The position numbers and the translations under genes were made by a program. Under the pieces are notes generated by a model. That model was not told where the DNA came from and did no database searches. It was given only the letters and a program-made list of their open reading frames with translations. 51,497 bases of DNA from the NCBI GenBank assembly GCA_025774615.1, contig JALGVQ010000004.1, positions 1-51,497 of the forward strand, written 5' to 3'. Positions within the stretch are counted from its first letter, which is position 1, and every line of letters starts with the position of its first letter. Shown in pieces: positions 34,071-43,211 of the stretch. Origin of the DNA: a bacterium (GTDB lineage Bacteria > Blakebacterota > Blakebacteria > Blakebacterales > Blakebacteraceae).

Positions 34071-35452
34071 GCGCGCCGGGAAGCAGCGAGCGAAGCCAGG
34101 GCCGCGGGGAGCAGCGACTGCCGCCACAGTCGGTCGAGGCTGAACGCGCGGTACTGGGGGCCATGCTGCTGGGTATCGAGGCGATCGGAAAGGTCGTCGA
34201 AGTCCTGGATGAGACCTGTTTCTATCGGGACGCGAACCGGCGGATATACGAAGCGGTGATCTCTCTCTACCAGAAGAGTGAACCCGCTGACCTGGTCACC
34301 GTCCGTGAGGCACTCAAGAGCGCCGGGAATCTTGAAGCGGTTGGAGGTGAGGTCTACCTGGCGGAATTGCTCGACGAGGTGGCCTCTTCAGCGAACGTCA
34401 CCCACTACGCGCGCATCGTCCTCGAATCAGCGATAAAACGTAAACTGATCGGCGCTCTCACCGGTGTGATCGCGGATGCGTACGATACGACCGAGGAAGC
34501 GACCGACCTGCTTGACAGGGCGGAGCAGACAGTCTTCAGCCTGTCGGAGAGACGGCTCAGGAAAGGCGCTCTGCCGCTGGAGACGATTCTTGAGAAGACC
34601 TTCGAACTCATCGAGAAGGCACACGAGCGGAAGGGCGGACTCTCCGGGATACCCACCGGCTTCAAGAAGCTCGACGACATGTTGGCCGGTATGCAGCAGG
34701 CTGACCTGATCATACTCGCGGGGCGACCGAGTATGGGGAAAACGGCGTTCGCTCTCAACGTGGCCCGGAACATGGCGATCGACGAAGGGATCCCGACAGC
34801 GTTCTTCAGCCTGGAGATGTCGGCACACCAGCTGGCACAGCGGATGCTCTGTGCCGAAGCGAGGGTGAACATACATTCAGTCAGGACGGGCCGCCTTCCA
34901 GCGACCGACTGGCAGAAGCTCTCGATGAGTGTCGGCCGTCTCGCTGACGCGAATATACTGATCGATGATTCGGCCTCGCTCAGTGTGCTCGAGTTCAGGG
35001 CCAAGGCCCGTCGACTGAAGGCCGAATATGATATCGGGCTGATAGCGGTCGATTATCTGCAGCTGATGATGGGACCCCGGTCGGAAAGCAGGCAGATCGA
35101 GATCACCATGATAAGCCGGGCGTTGAAGGCACTGGCCAAGGAACTGAACATCCCGGTGCTGGCACTCAGCCAGCTGAGCAGGGCGGTCGAGACGAGAACA
35201 GGTGATCACCGTCCCCAGCTTTCCGATCTGCGTGAATCGGGAGCGTTGGAACAGGACGCCGATGTGGTCCTCTTCATGTATCGGCCGGAGTACTACAACC
35301 GCGACAAGCCGGAGTTCCAGGGTCTGGCGGAGGTGATCGTCGGAAAGCAGCGGAACGGACCGACCGGCATCGTTCCCCTTGTGTTCCATTCCGAGTACGC
35401 CCGATTCGACAACCCGGCTCCTGATGCCGCGACCAAGGAAGCACCGCAGTGA
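34067..35452 (+). CDS. dnaB: Replicative DNA helicase DnaB
   Basis: 461 residues. The N-terminal domain starts PPQSVEAERAVLGAMLLG, the standard DnaB opening. The RecA-like domain has Walker A GRPSMGKTAFAL (Lys225, Thr226), TAFFSLEMSAHQLAQRMLC, LIAVDYLQLMMG and VLALSQLSRAVETR with SDLRESGALEQDADVVLFMYRP near the end (motif H4). It unwinds DNA ahead of the DnaE polymerase. No intein is present, although DnaB is a common host. Overlaps neighbours by 4 nt at both ends. Confidence 0.98.
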   Translation: MSAPGSSERSQGRGEQRLPPQSVEAERAVLGAMLLGIEAIGKVVEVLDETCFYRDANRRIYEAVISLYQKSEPADLVTVREALKSAGNLEAVGGEVYLAELLDEVASSANVTHYARIVLESAIKRKLIGALTGVIADAYDTTEEATDLLDRAEQTVFSLSERRLRKGALPLETILEKTFELIEKAHERKGGLSGIPTGFKKLDDMLAGMQQADLIILAGRPSMGKTAFALNVARNMAIDEGIPTAFFSLEMSAHQLAQRMLCAEARVNIHSVRTGRLPATDWQKLSMSVGRLADANILIDDSASLSVLEFRAKARRLKAEYDIGLIAVDYLQLMMGPRSESRQIEITMISRALKALAKELNIPVLALSQLSRAVETRTGDHRPQLSDLRESGALEQDADVVLFMYRPEYYNRDKPEFQGLAEVIVGKQRNGPTGIVPLVFHSEYARFDNPAPDAATKEAPQ

Positions 35453-36243
35453 AGATCCGACAGGAACCATTCCTTATCCGCGTGATCGAGCGGTTCGGCG
35501 AGAGCTTCATTACTTTATCGACGACCATCGGAGAGGTCGTGATACTCTTCTTCGATATGCTGGGAAGGCTCCCGAAACTCCTCAGGCATCCCAATCTCCT
35601 GCTGACGCAGATGGAGGTCATCGGCCTCCGGAGTATACCACTGGTCATCTTCGCGAGTATGTTCACCGGGGCGGTATCAGCGATGCAGGCGGGGTACCAG
35701 ATGGAGGGGTATGCGCCGCCATCACTGGTCGGCGCGGTTGTCGGGAAGGCAGTGATCCTTGAACTCGGACCGGTACTCACGGCTCTGGTGGTCGCCGGAC
35801 GGGTGAGCACCAGCATCGCGGCCGAACTTGGAACCATGAAGGTGACCGAGCAGATCGATGCGCTTGAGACGATGGCGATCGATCCGGTGTGGTATCTGGC
35901 CGCGCCCCGTTTCTTCGCCGGTTTTCTGATGATGCCGATCCTGGTGATCGTGGGCAGCACGGTTGCGATCCTCGGCGGTTATCTGGTTTCAAATATCACG
36001 CTCGATGTGTCATCACCGACATTCTTCAACGGCGTCAAAATGCTCTTCTCCTCCTACGATGTATTGATAAACCAGGTCAAAGCGGTCTTCTTCGGCGGTA
36101 TTGTCGCCCTCTCCGGTGTCTTCTTCGGGTATCGCACGACCGGAGGAGCGGAGGGTGTTGGAAAAGCGACGATAAACGCGGTCGTTACCGCTCTGGTCCT
36201 GATCCTGGTCTTCGATTATGTGATAGCCTCGGTGATGCTCTGA
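35449..36243 (+). CDS. mlaE: MlaE-family ABC transporter permease
   Basis: 264 residues with several membrane helices. MlaE permeases carry phospholipids between inner and outer membranes. Family blocks: GLRSIPLVIFASMFTGAVSA, LGPVLTALVVAGRVSTSIAAE (the EQIDALETM coupling region follows) and PRFFAGFLMMPILVIVG. Start is GTG 35449, overlapping dnaB. mlaF follows with a one-base overlap. No mlaD, mlaC or mlaB is adjacent, so the substrate-binding parts must be elsewhere or use other partners. Confidence 0.94.
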   Translation: MKIRQEPFLIRVIERFGESFITLSTTIGEVVILFFDMLGRLPKLLRHPNLLLTQMEVIGLRSIPLVIFASMFTGAVSAMQAGYQMEGYAPPSLVGAVVGKAVILELGPVLTALVVAGRVSTSIAAELGTMKVTEQIDALETMAIDPVWYLAAPRFFAGFLMMPILVIVGSTVAILGGYLVSNITLDVSSPTFFNGVKMLFSSYDVLINQVKAVFFGGIVALSGVFFGYRTTGGAEGVGKATINAVVTALVLILVFDYVIASVML

Positions 36244-37037
36244 TGAGAAAACGGAACAGAAGCATTCTACCGGAGGAGAACGGGTGCGAGATCGTCATCG
36301 AGCACCTCGCGAAGTCACTGGGGGGCCAGCCGGTTCTGCGGGATGTGAACCTCACGATCCCGCCCCGCGGTACCCTTGGTGTCGTCGGACGATCGGGGTG
36401 CGGGAAGAGTGTTCTGCTCAAACACATCATCGGCCTGATGTGGCCCGATTCCGGAAGAGTCATGATTAACGGTCGCGAGCTGGGTAAAATGGATCGGGAT
36501 GAGCTTTACCAGACCAGGCACCGCTTCGGGATGCTCTTTCAGTCTGCCGCTCTGCTCGACAGCATGACGGTCGGTGAGAATGTCGCGCTCGGCATGATCC
36601 ACAACCGTTCGATGAGCAGACCGGAGATCGCTGATCGCGTGTCTGAATGTCTCACCATGGTCGGGCTGCACGGTCTTGAGGACAAGTTGCCGAGCGAGCT
36701 GAGCGGTGGGATGAAGAAGCGCGCCGGACTCGCCAGGGCGGTAGCGATGGATCCCGAGGTGATGCTTTTCGATGAGCCGACGACCGGGCTGGACCCGATC
36801 ATGTCGGCGGTGATCGACGAGGTCATCAAGGATCTTGTCGAGCGACTTTCAACAACCGCCGTGGTGGTCACTCACGATATGCGATCTGTAAGCACCATCT
36901 GTCATCAGGTGGCATTTCTTCATCGTGGAATTATCTTTGCACAGGGTACTCCCGAAGAGATCATGGCCAGTGAGGATGAGGTCGTGGCTCAGTTCATCGC
37001 GGGTAGAGCTGACGGCCCTATCAAGCCGCGGCTCTGA
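36243..37037 (+). CDS. mlaF: MlaF-family ABC transporter ATP-binding protein
   Basis: 264 residues from ATG 36243; the long upstream ORF overlaps mlaE and is not real. Walker A is GRSGCGKSVLLK, the signature is LSGGMKKRAGLARAVAMDP (the LSGGMxKR form typical of MlaF/TTG2A), Walker B is VMLFDEPTTGLDP and the switch His is in VVVTHDM. It powers the adjacent MlaE permease for lipid transport and outer-membrane asymmetry. The end (VVAQFIAGRADGPI) matches the family's FIxGxxxGP tail. Confidence 0.95.
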   Translation: MRKRNRSILPEENGCEIVIEHLAKSLGGQPVLRDVNLTIPPRGTLGVVGRSGCGKSVLLKHIIGLMWPDSGRVMINGRELGKMDRDELYQTRHRFGMLFQSAALLDSMTVGENVALGMIHNRSMSRPEIADRVSECLTMVGLHGLEDKLPSELSGGMKKRAGLARAVAMDPEVMLFDEPTTGLDPIMSAVIDEVIKDLVERLSTTAVVVTHDMRSVSTICHQVAFLHRGIIFAQGTPEEIMASEDEVVAQFIAGRADGPIKPRL

Positions 37038-37079
37038 TTCAAGAAAACCCGCTTCACAACGTTCTGCCCAGGAGTTGGT

Positions 37080-37409
37080 ATGACAGTTCTGATCCATGCG
37101 CTGACAGCGTATCAGCAGGCACAACCCGGTCAGGCCCCGGGGAATCCTATCGGATATTTCCTCCCCTTCGCTCTCATCATCGGGATCTTCTATTTCCTGA
37201 TCATCAGGCCTCAGAGCAAGAGACAGAAAGAGCACAAGGCGTTGATAACTGCTCTGCAGAAGGGCAACAATGTCGTCACCGCCGGAGGATTCCACGGCAA
37301 AGTACACGCGATCAATGAAGAGAAGGACATTGTCGTCCTTGAGATCGCGGACAAGGTTCGCGTGGAGGTCAACCGTTCCAGCATTTCGAAAGTCCAGAAG
37401 ACAGACTGA
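37080..37409 (+). CDS. yajC: Preprotein translocase subunit YajC
   Basis: 109 residues. One membrane helix (PIGYFLPFALIIGIFYFLII) followed by RPQSKRQKEHKALITALQKG and NVVTAGGFHGKVHAI, the YajC signature. It is an accessory part of the SecDF-YajC complex. Unusually, secD and secF do not follow; def comes next after 5 nt. ATG 37080 follows a 42-nt gap with AGGAG just upstream. Confidence 0.96.
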   Translation: MTVLIHALTAYQQAQPGQAPGNPIGYFLPFALIIGIFYFLIIRPQSKRQKEHKALITALQKGNNVVTAGGFHGKVHAINEEKDIVVLEIADKVRVEVNRSSISKVQKTD

Positions 37410-37414
37410 ATCCG

Positions 37415-37933
37415 ATGGCCCGGATACCGATACGGATTTACGGCGATCCCGTCCTCAGGAAGAAGGCCACCCCGGTCGACGGGGTCGATGAGGAGATACG
37501 GACTCTTGCCGCTGACATGGTGGAGGCAATGCAGGTTGCGGACGGCATCGGTCTTGCCGCCAACCAGGTAGGGGAGCTCTGCCGTCTGCTCACGGTCAAT
37601 TTCGACATCGATGGCGGTGGGGAGGGGGCGACAGCTCTCATCAATCCCCGCATCGTGGAGCAGGAGGGGGAGCAGGTATCGATGGAGGGCTGTCTTTCCA
37701 TCCCTGATATCTGGGAAGAGGTGGACCGGCACGACAGGATAGTGGTCGAATACCTCGATCTCGAGGGAGTGGAACAGACCAGGGAACTGACCGGATTGCA
37801 CAGCGCGGTGGTTCAGCACGAGATAGATCATCTCGAGGGGATACTCTTCATCGACCATCTGCCGTCGGTGCGCCGCATGATGCTGAGAGGGTCGCTCAAG
37901 CAGATGACGCGGAGCAGAAAACAGACAGCGTGA
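37415..37933 (+). CDS. def: Peptide deformylase
   Basis: 172 residues. It removes the formyl group from nascent N-terminal methionine. All three motifs are present: GIGLAANQVG, EGCLSIP with metal ligand Cys93, and QHEIDHLEG with His135, Glu136, His139. A type I enzyme by length. It overlaps fmt by 4 nt; Fmt adds the formyl group that Def removes, the usual gene pair. Confidence 0.98.
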   Translation: MARIPIRIYGDPVLRKKATPVDGVDEEIRTLAADMVEAMQVADGIGLAANQVGELCRLLTVNFDIDGGGEGATALINPRIVEQEGEQVSMEGCLSIPDIWEEVDRHDRIVVEYLDLEGVEQTRELTGLHSAVVQHEIDHLEGILFIDHLPSVRRMMLRGSLKQMTRSRKQTA

Positions 37934-38892
37934 GGATCGCCTTCCTTGGTAACGGCGCCTTCGGGATCCCGACATTCCGGGCGCTCGCTGACTCACCACA
38001 TGATCTCATCTCTCTCGTCACCAGACCAGACACAGCCGCGGGCCGAGGCAGAAAACAGGCCGCCACCCCTCTGAAGCCGGTCGCTGAAGAATGCGATGTT
38101 CCGATCGTGGAGATCGGGGACCTCCACGGCTACGACACCCTCGAGCGGCTGACCGGGATCGAAGCGGAACTGTGGGTAGTCGTGGCTTTCCCGATCATTC
38201 CATCAGAACTGCTCATCATCCCGCCGGCCGGAGCGGTCAACCTGCATGCGTCGCTGCTGCCGAAGTACCGGGGCGCTGCCCCCATTCAGTGGGCGATCAT
38301 CAACGGTGAACGAACGACCGGTGTGACGACGTTCTTCATCGATACCGGTATCGACACCGGCGGAATATGCCTTCAGAGGGAAGTCGGGATCGAACCGGAT
38401 GAGAACGCTGAAGCACTCTCCCTGCGACTGGCCGACACAGGGGCCCGGCTGATGCTCGAAACGGTCGACCTGGTCGCTTCCGGTACAGCCCCCCGTGTGT
38501 CACAGGATATTGCGCTTGCCACAGCGGCGCCCGGCCTGACAAAGGATGACGGCAGGATCGACTGGGAGATGGCGGCCGAAGATATCAGAAACCGGATCAG
38601 GGGACTCCATCCCTGGCCTGGCAGTTACTCCTCGATCCGCGGTGAGCGAATACTGGTTCTGAAGGCGCGTATCACCACTGACCGTGAACAGCCGTGGGAT
38701 GAGGAGATGAAACCCGCTCCGGGCACACTTGCCGGATTCCTCTCCGATGGAGCGCCGGTCGTTTCGACCGGTGACGGGCAGGGGGTCGTACTGCTGGAGA
38801 TCCAGCGGGAAGGACGTCGACCCGGTGATGGCGCCGCGGTCATGAGGGGCCTGCGTTGTGAAGCCGGAGAGCGCTTCGGTGATGACGGATGA
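37930..38892 (+). CDS. fmt: Methionyl-tRNA formyltransferase
   Basis: 320 residues, standard. It formylates initiator Met-tRNA. N-terminal formyltransferase fold: RIAFLGNGAFGIPTFRALAD, VTRPDTAAGRGRK, the catalytic NLHASLLPKYRGAAPIQWAI and TTFFIDTGIDTG. The C-terminal OB domain contains RIRGLHPWPGSYS. Start is GTG 37930, overlapping def. The 3' end overlaps rsmB. Confidence 0.97.
   Translation: MRIAFLGNGAFGIPTFRALADSPHDLISLVTRPDTAAGRGRKQAATPLKPVAEECDVPIVEIGDLHGYDTLERLTGIEAELWVVVAFPIIPSELLIIPPAGAVNLHASLLPKYRGAAPIQWAIINGERTTGVTTFFIDTGIDTGGICLQREVGIEPDENAEALSLRLADTGARLMLETVDLVASGTAPRVSQDIALATAAPGLTKDDGRIDWEMAAEDIRNRIRGLHPWPGSYSSIRGERILVLKARITTDREQPWDEEMKPAPGTLAGFLSDGAPVVSTGDGQGVVLLEIQREGRRPGDGAAVMRGLRCEAGERFGDDG
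38844..38849 (+). promoter_or_regulatory. Ribosome-binding site for the rsmB GTG start
   Basis: GAGGGG lies eight bases before the GTG at 38858. It favours this start over the in-frame ATG at 38882, whose upstream GGAGA is farther away. Both starts lie inside fmt. Confidence 0.45.
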
Positions 38893-40186
38893 GATCAGGG
38901 AGATCGCCGTTGCTGTCCTTGTCGATGTGGAGCGAGGCTCCTTTCTCGACCAGGCTCTCCAGGGGCGAAGGGAGAACCTTACACCTGGAGATCCCGGAGA
39001 ACCGCGCCTCCACTTCCTGACGACCGGTACGGTCAAATGGAAAGGCCGGCTCGACCGCGAGCTGGAACATCGGCTTCCACGCGGTATCGACAGTCTCCCG
39101 GCCGTCTGCAGGGCCATCCTCCGACTTGCGCTCTTCGAACTCCGACACGGTAATTCACCCGATTACGCCGTTGTCGATACAGCCGTCGGAATCACCAGAA
39201 AGAACGGCCTGCATGGTCTGGCACCGGTTGTGAACGGAGTGCTCAGGAACGCGGTGCGGGAAGGGGAACCCCCACTGCCTGATGATGCCGCCGAAAGGCT
39301 TGCCGCAGAACAATCCCATCCTGGCTGGCTCCTCGCCATGATCGATGACGTGTACGGTTTCGGTGCGGCTGCCGGTTTCGCGGCCTGGAACAATATGCCG
39401 GCACCTCTCTGGGTACGAGTGAACAGAGGAGTAATGGAGGTGGAGAAAGCGGTAGAGCGACTCCTGGCCGACGGTATCGAAATCCGGCCGGGGACCCTCC
39501 TGCCCGACTATCTTCTCCTCGGAGAGGGGACCGTTCCGGCCCGCCTCGACGGGATCAGGGAGGGCTGGCTCACCGTGCAGGATCCTTCTGCGGGACTGGC
39601 TTCTCTCGCGGCGATGCCGGTCGACGGATCGCGTTCAGCCGATATCTGTGCCGCTCCCGGTGGGAAGGCCACCCATCTTGCGGAGCTGGGAGCTGTGGTT
39701 GAGGCATCGGATAGTTCATCTGAACGAATGATCAGGCTCAGGGAGTCGATCGAGCGGCATGCCGGGGGGAGTATACTGGCGGTGGAGTACAGCAAACTCC
39801 TCTCACGCCGAAGGGAATTCGACCGGGTTCTCGTTGACGCTCCGTGCAGTAATACGGGAGTGCTCAGACGCAGAGCGGACGCGCGCTGGCGCCTGGTGGC
39901 TGATGAACCTTCACGACTCGCGAAGGTACAGTACGGACTGCTCGAGAATGGGGGGGAACTGGTTCGTCCGGGAGGCGTACTGGTCTACAGTACCTGTACA
40001 CTTCTCCCGGTAGAGAATGAATTGGTGGTAGATCGGTTTCTGTCGCACCATACTGCCTTCATTCCTGACCCACTCCCCGATACCGTTCCGGAGTTGTTCA
40101 GGACAGGTGAGGGCAGGGCGATCTCACTCCCCTGGATGCACGGCCTGGATGGCTCGTTTGTCGCAAGGATGAAACGACTGCAATGA
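38858..40186 (+). CDS. rsmB: 16S rRNA (cytosine-967-C5)-methyltransferase
   Basis: 442 residues from GTG 38858 (or 434 from ATG 38882). The N-terminal NusB-like RNA-binding domain runs from IREIAVAVLVDVERGSFLDQ through NSPDYAVVDTAVGITRKNG. The C-terminal Rossmann methyltransferase has the SAM motif DICAAPGGKATHLAELG, VLVDAPCSNTGVLRRRADAR with the PC catalytic motif, and YSTCTLLPVENELVV with the TC nucleophile. It follows fmt as in many bacteria. Confidence 0.96.
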   Translation: MKPESASVMTDEIREIAVAVLVDVERGSFLDQALQGRRENLTPGDPGEPRLHFLTTGTVKWKGRLDRELEHRLPRGIDSLPAVCRAILRLALFELRHGNSPDYAVVDTAVGITRKNGLHGLAPVVNGVLRNAVREGEPPLPDDAAERLAAEQSHPGWLLAMIDDVYGFGAAAGFAAWNNMPAPLWVRVNRGVMEVEKAVERLLADGIEIRPGTLLPDYLLLGEGTVPARLDGIREGWLTVQDPSAGLASLAAMPVDGSRSADICAAPGGKATHLAELGAVVEASDSSSERMIRLRESIERHAGGSILAVEYSKLLSRRREFDRVLVDAPCSNTGVLRRRADARWRLVADEPSRLAKVQYGLLENGGELVRPGGVLVYSTCTLLPVENELVVDRFLSHHTAFIPDPLPDTVPELFRTGEGRAISLPWMHGLDGSFVARMKRLQ

Positions 40187-41100
40187 CATCGATGAGGACA
40201 CTCCGGAATAACAGCAATGGCGGTACCGACCTCGGAATGATCATGAAAACAGCGGGTCTCCTCGTCCTGCTGCTCTTCATCATCACTGCCTTCTTCCTTG
40301 GCGGTATGGTGCTTGTCGATCAGGTGATCATGCCCGCATGGACCGATCTCGGATCTGAAGTCGAGCTTCCCGATGTTGTCGACCTGGATTTCTACAAAGC
40401 CAAGGGTGACCTGGCCGAGATCGGCCTTGATCTGGAGAGGATAGAGGAAAGTTTCCACGCGGTTATCGATGAGGGACGGATCATCGAGCAGGTTCCTCCG
40501 CCATATACCCAGGTCAAGAAAGGCCGAACGGTCGGTGTCGTCGTAAGCCGGGGTCCGGAGGAAGTCATTATCCCCGACCTCACGCGGTTGACGACAGACC
40601 AGGCCCGCACGAAACTCCAGGAATTCGGACTCACCCTGGGAATAATCACCAGCAGACCCGATGACGCACCTGAGGGCACCGTTATAGACCAGCGACCGAC
40701 AGCTACCCTGAAGGCGCTCCGCAACACCCGTATTAATCTGGTGATCAGTTCCGGGCCGATCCATACAACCATTCCGATACCCAGGCTGGTGAACATGGGG
40801 CTGAACGGCGCCCTGGCGAGGATCCGGGACCTCGACGGCAAGGTCTGGATCGAGTGGGTCGAGGATGACAGCCAGGTCATGATGACTATCGTGAGTCAGC
40901 AGCCTGAGCCTGGCATTGAGATGGATGGTCAGCCGATATTCGATCTGACGGTAGCGGTCCGGACCGGCTTCAGGCCGACTGCGGCGATGGTCGATACCAT
41001 CGGTATCGGCGCGGCACCCCCCTGGATGCGCGGCCGTGGTGTACCACCTCCCCCGGATGAGGGAAGAGATGAACGCATTCCTCCCGGGTTGCGGCGGTGA
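40183..41100 (+). CDS. Membrane-anchored triple-PASTA protein without a kinase domain
   Basis: 305 residues. A short cytoplasmic N-terminus, one membrane helix at about 24-46 (AGLLVLLLFIITAFFLGGMV), then three PASTA domains: about 62-125 (LPDVVDLDFYKAKGDLAEIG), 127-193 (IPDLTRLTTDQARTKLQEFG, with GTVIDQRPT) and 196-260 (IPRLVNMGLNGALARIRD, with IVSQQPEPG). PASTA domains bind peptidoglycan fragments or PBPs. No Ser/Thr kinase or transpeptidase part is present. It sits between rsmB and rpe, the place often held by prpC-prkC in other bacteria, so it may correspond to the sensor half of a PrkC-like protein. The C-terminus is Pro/Arg-rich. Confidence 0.88.
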   Translation: MTSMRTLRNNSNGGTDLGMIMKTAGLLVLLLFIITAFFLGGMVLVDQVIMPAWTDLGSEVELPDVVDLDFYKAKGDLAEIGLDLERIEESFHAVIDEGRIIEQVPPPYTQVKKGRTVGVVVSRGPEEVIIPDLTRLTTDQARTKLQEFGLTLGIITSRPDDAPEGTVIDQRPTATLKALRNTRINLVISSGPIHTTIPIPRLVNMGLNGALARIRDLDGKVWIEWVEDDSQVMMTIVSQQPEPGIEMDGQPIFDLTVAVRTGFRPTAAMVDTIGIGAAPPWMRGRGVPPPPDEGRDERIPPGLRR

Positions 41101-41768
41101 GCGTTCAGGTTGCGCCCAGTCTGCTTTCGGCCGATTTCTCCCGGCTGGGGGAGGAAATAGCCCTCGTTGAGTCAGCTGGTGCCGGGCTCCTTCATCTCGA
41201 TGTGATGGATGCTCACTTCGTGCCGAACCTGACGTTCGGCCCGATAATCATCGAGGCCGTGACGCAGATCACATCTCTGCCTCGGGATACGCACCTCATG
41301 ATCACCGATCCCGACACATATCTCGATTCATTCATCAAAGCAGGCGCCACAACGATCTCGTTCCATCTGGAGGCATTCGAACCACCGGAGCGACAGGAAC
41401 GAGCCGACAGGATCCTTGAACGGCTCGGGGACGCCGGTGTGGGTAGAGGGGTAGCCTTGAATCCCGATACACCCCTCGACTGGGTGCTGCCCTGGCTTGA
41501 TCGTCTTGACCACGTACTCATCATGACGGTCTATCCCGGATTCGGCGGTCAGAAACTGATTCCAGAGAGCCTTGCCAGGGTCCCGCTCCTCAGGCAGGAG
41601 ATAGTCCAGAGGGGCCTTGAGGTGACGATCGGAGTGGATGGCGGCGTCACGACCGGGAATGCGGCTGAAGTTGCGGGAGCGGGTGCTGACATCCTGGTAG
41701 CGGGATCTGCCGTTTTCGGTGCGGATGATCCGGCTGCGGCGATAGCCGTGATCCGCGGCGAGCGGTAA
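41097..41768 (+). CDS. rpe: Ribulose-phosphate 3-epimerase
   Basis: 223 residues, a TIM barrel of the pentose phosphate pathway. Motifs: VAPSLLSADFSRLGEEI, LHLDVMDAHFVPNLTFGP (metal-binding His and Asp), DTHLMITDPD, HLEA, LIMTVYPGFGGQKLIPESL and the phosphate-binding VDGGVTTGNA and LVAGSAVF. Start is GTG 41097, overlapping the PASTA gene. A weak GC hairpin spans the stop (near 41754-41775) without a close T-run. Confidence 0.97.
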   Translation: MSVQVAPSLLSADFSRLGEEIALVESAGAGLLHLDVMDAHFVPNLTFGPIIIEAVTQITSLPRDTHLMITDPDTYLDSFIKAGATTISFHLEAFEPPERQERADRILERLGDAGVGRGVALNPDTPLDWVLPWLDRLDHVLIMTVYPGFGGQKLIPESLARVPLLRQEIVQRGLEVTIGVDGGVTTGNAAEVAGAGADILVAGSAVFGADDPAAAIAVIRGER

Positions 41769-41802
41769 GAAGCCGCCAACAGGCATCGTATGGTTTTTCA
41801 TG

Positions 41803-41831
41803 TTGGAAATAGCGATTTTCTCCCTACCTTT
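41803..41831 (+). promoter_or_regulatory. Candidate FCB-type promoter before ffh
   Basis: TTG at 41803-41805, a 19-nt spacer, then TACCTTT at 41825-41831. This fits the TTG-N19-TAnnTTTG pattern known from Bacteroidetes primary sigma promoters. The 91-bp AT-richer gap (41769-41859) breaks an otherwise tightly packed gene run, so a promoter is expected here. A match to the E. coli -10 is poor. Confidence 0.5.
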
Positions 41832-41859
41832 ACAAGTCTACTGATTTTTCAGGTTTTGT

Positions 41860-43200
41860 ATGTTTGATGCTCTCACTGCCAGATTAAGCACGGTTCTCGA
41901 CCGTCTGCGCGGTCGGGGGGTTCTGAGTGAGGAGAACGTCACGGAGGCCCTGCGAGATGTTCGGCGGGCACTCCTCGAAGCTGATGTGAACGTGGGTGTT
42001 GCCCGTTCTTTCATAGAGAGTGTCAAAGAACAGGCTCTGGGAAGTGAGGTCGGGAAGGGAGTCAGGCCGGGACAGCAGATGATCGGGATCATTCATTCCG
42101 AGATGATCCGGCTCCTGGGTGGTGAAGGGAATTCAGCTGAGGTCGACCTGTCGGGAAGTCCACCGGTCATCCTCATGCTGCTCGGACTCCAGGGTTCAGG
42201 AAAAACGACAACGGCGGCGAAACTGGCGGTCCATTTCCGTTCGGGCGGCAGAAAGATCGGCCTTATGGGGCTCGATCCCTACCGACCGGCCGCAGGTGAG
42301 CAGCTCAGACGGCTCGCCGAACGAATAGATGTGCCTGTGGAAGTCGCTCGCGAGAGTGAGGACCCGGTCGATGCCGGTGTCAGGATCCTCTCGGAACTCA
42401 AGGCAGCGGGCTCTGAAGTCATCCTGGCAGATACGGCAGGACGACAGACGGTTGACGAGGCGCTCATGAATGAGCTTGCCTCGCTCCGGCAGAAGCTCAA
42501 TCCGCAGGAAACCCTGCTCGTTCTGGATGCCATGACGGGGCAGGACGCGGTCACGACCGCAAGCGCTTTCAGCGGTCGTCTCGATTGTACCGGGGCAATA
42601 CTCACCAAGCTCGATGGTGATGCCCGGGGTGGCGCGGCACTCTCCCTGAGGGGGGTGACCGGGTTGCCGATACGCTATGTGGGGATCGGAGAGGATCTGG
42701 GCGCCCTTGAAGTTTTCCATCCTGACCGGATGGCCGGCAGGATCCTCGGGATGGGTGATGTGGTTTCGCTGGTGGAACGCGCTGCTGAAGACGCCGGAGG
42801 CGCGGAGGTCCTGGCCGCTGAAGGAAAGAGATTCATCGAGGGTGAGTTCACCCTTGAGGACTTCCGGGAGCAGATGCGCCGGCTTCGAGGAATGGGATCT
42901 TTACAGGATCTGGTTGGCATGCTGCCCGGCCAATTTGACAGAGCACTGACCGGACAGGAAATTGATGAGTCATCGATCGTGGCGCTGGAAGCCATGATCG
43001 ACAGCATGACACCGGAAGAACGTCGCCGACCTTCCATCCTTGATGGCAGCAGACGACGGCGGATCGCACGAGGCAGCGGACGGAGTGTGCAGGAAGTCAA
43101 CGCTCTCCTGAAGCAGTACTCGATGATGCAGAAAATGGCGAAAGCCCTGAAGGGTAAGGGCAGGAAAGGGCAGATGCCCTTTCCACCCATGTTCAGGTAA
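41860..43200 (+). CDS. ffh: Signal recognition particle protein Ffh
   Basis: 446 residues. The GTPase that binds 4.5S RNA and signal peptides and targets ribosomes to FtsY. The N domain includes [20 protein letters not shown], the G domain has [14 protein letters not shown] (Lys115), [29 protein letters not shown] and [15 protein letters not shown]. The M domain follows, with [20 protein letters not shown] and [20 protein letters not shown], and a short Met/Lys-rich end. ffh-rpsP-rimM-trmD-rplS is a classical cluster. Confidence 0.98.
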   Translation: MFDALTARLSTVLDRLRGRGVLSEENVTEALRDVRRALLEADVNVGVARSFIESVKEQALGSEVGKGVRPGQQMIGIIHSEMIRLLGGEGNSAEVDLSGSPPVILMLLGLQGSGKTTTAAKLAVHFRSGGRKIGLMGLDPYRPAAGEQLRRLAERIDVPVEVARESEDPVDAGVRILSELKAAGSEVILADTAGRQTVDEALMNELASLRQKLNPQETLLVLDAMTGQDAVTTASAFSGRLDCTGAILTKLDGDARGGAALSLRGVTGLPIRYVGIGEDLGALEVFHPDRMAGRILGMGDVVSLVERAAEDAGGAEVLAAEGKRFIEGEFTLEDFREQMRRLRGMGSLQDLVGMLPGQFDRALTGQEIDESSIVALEAMIDSMTPEERRRPSILDGSRRRRIARGSGRSVQEVNALLKQYSMMQKMAKALKGKGRKGQMPFPPMFR

Positions 43201-43211
43201 GGAGAAGAAGA

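Noticed and set aside
35889-36242. Long N-terminal extension of mlaF overlapping mlaE
   Set aside because: The MlaF family starts near the ATG at 36243, and the extension is an out-of-frame reading of mlaE.
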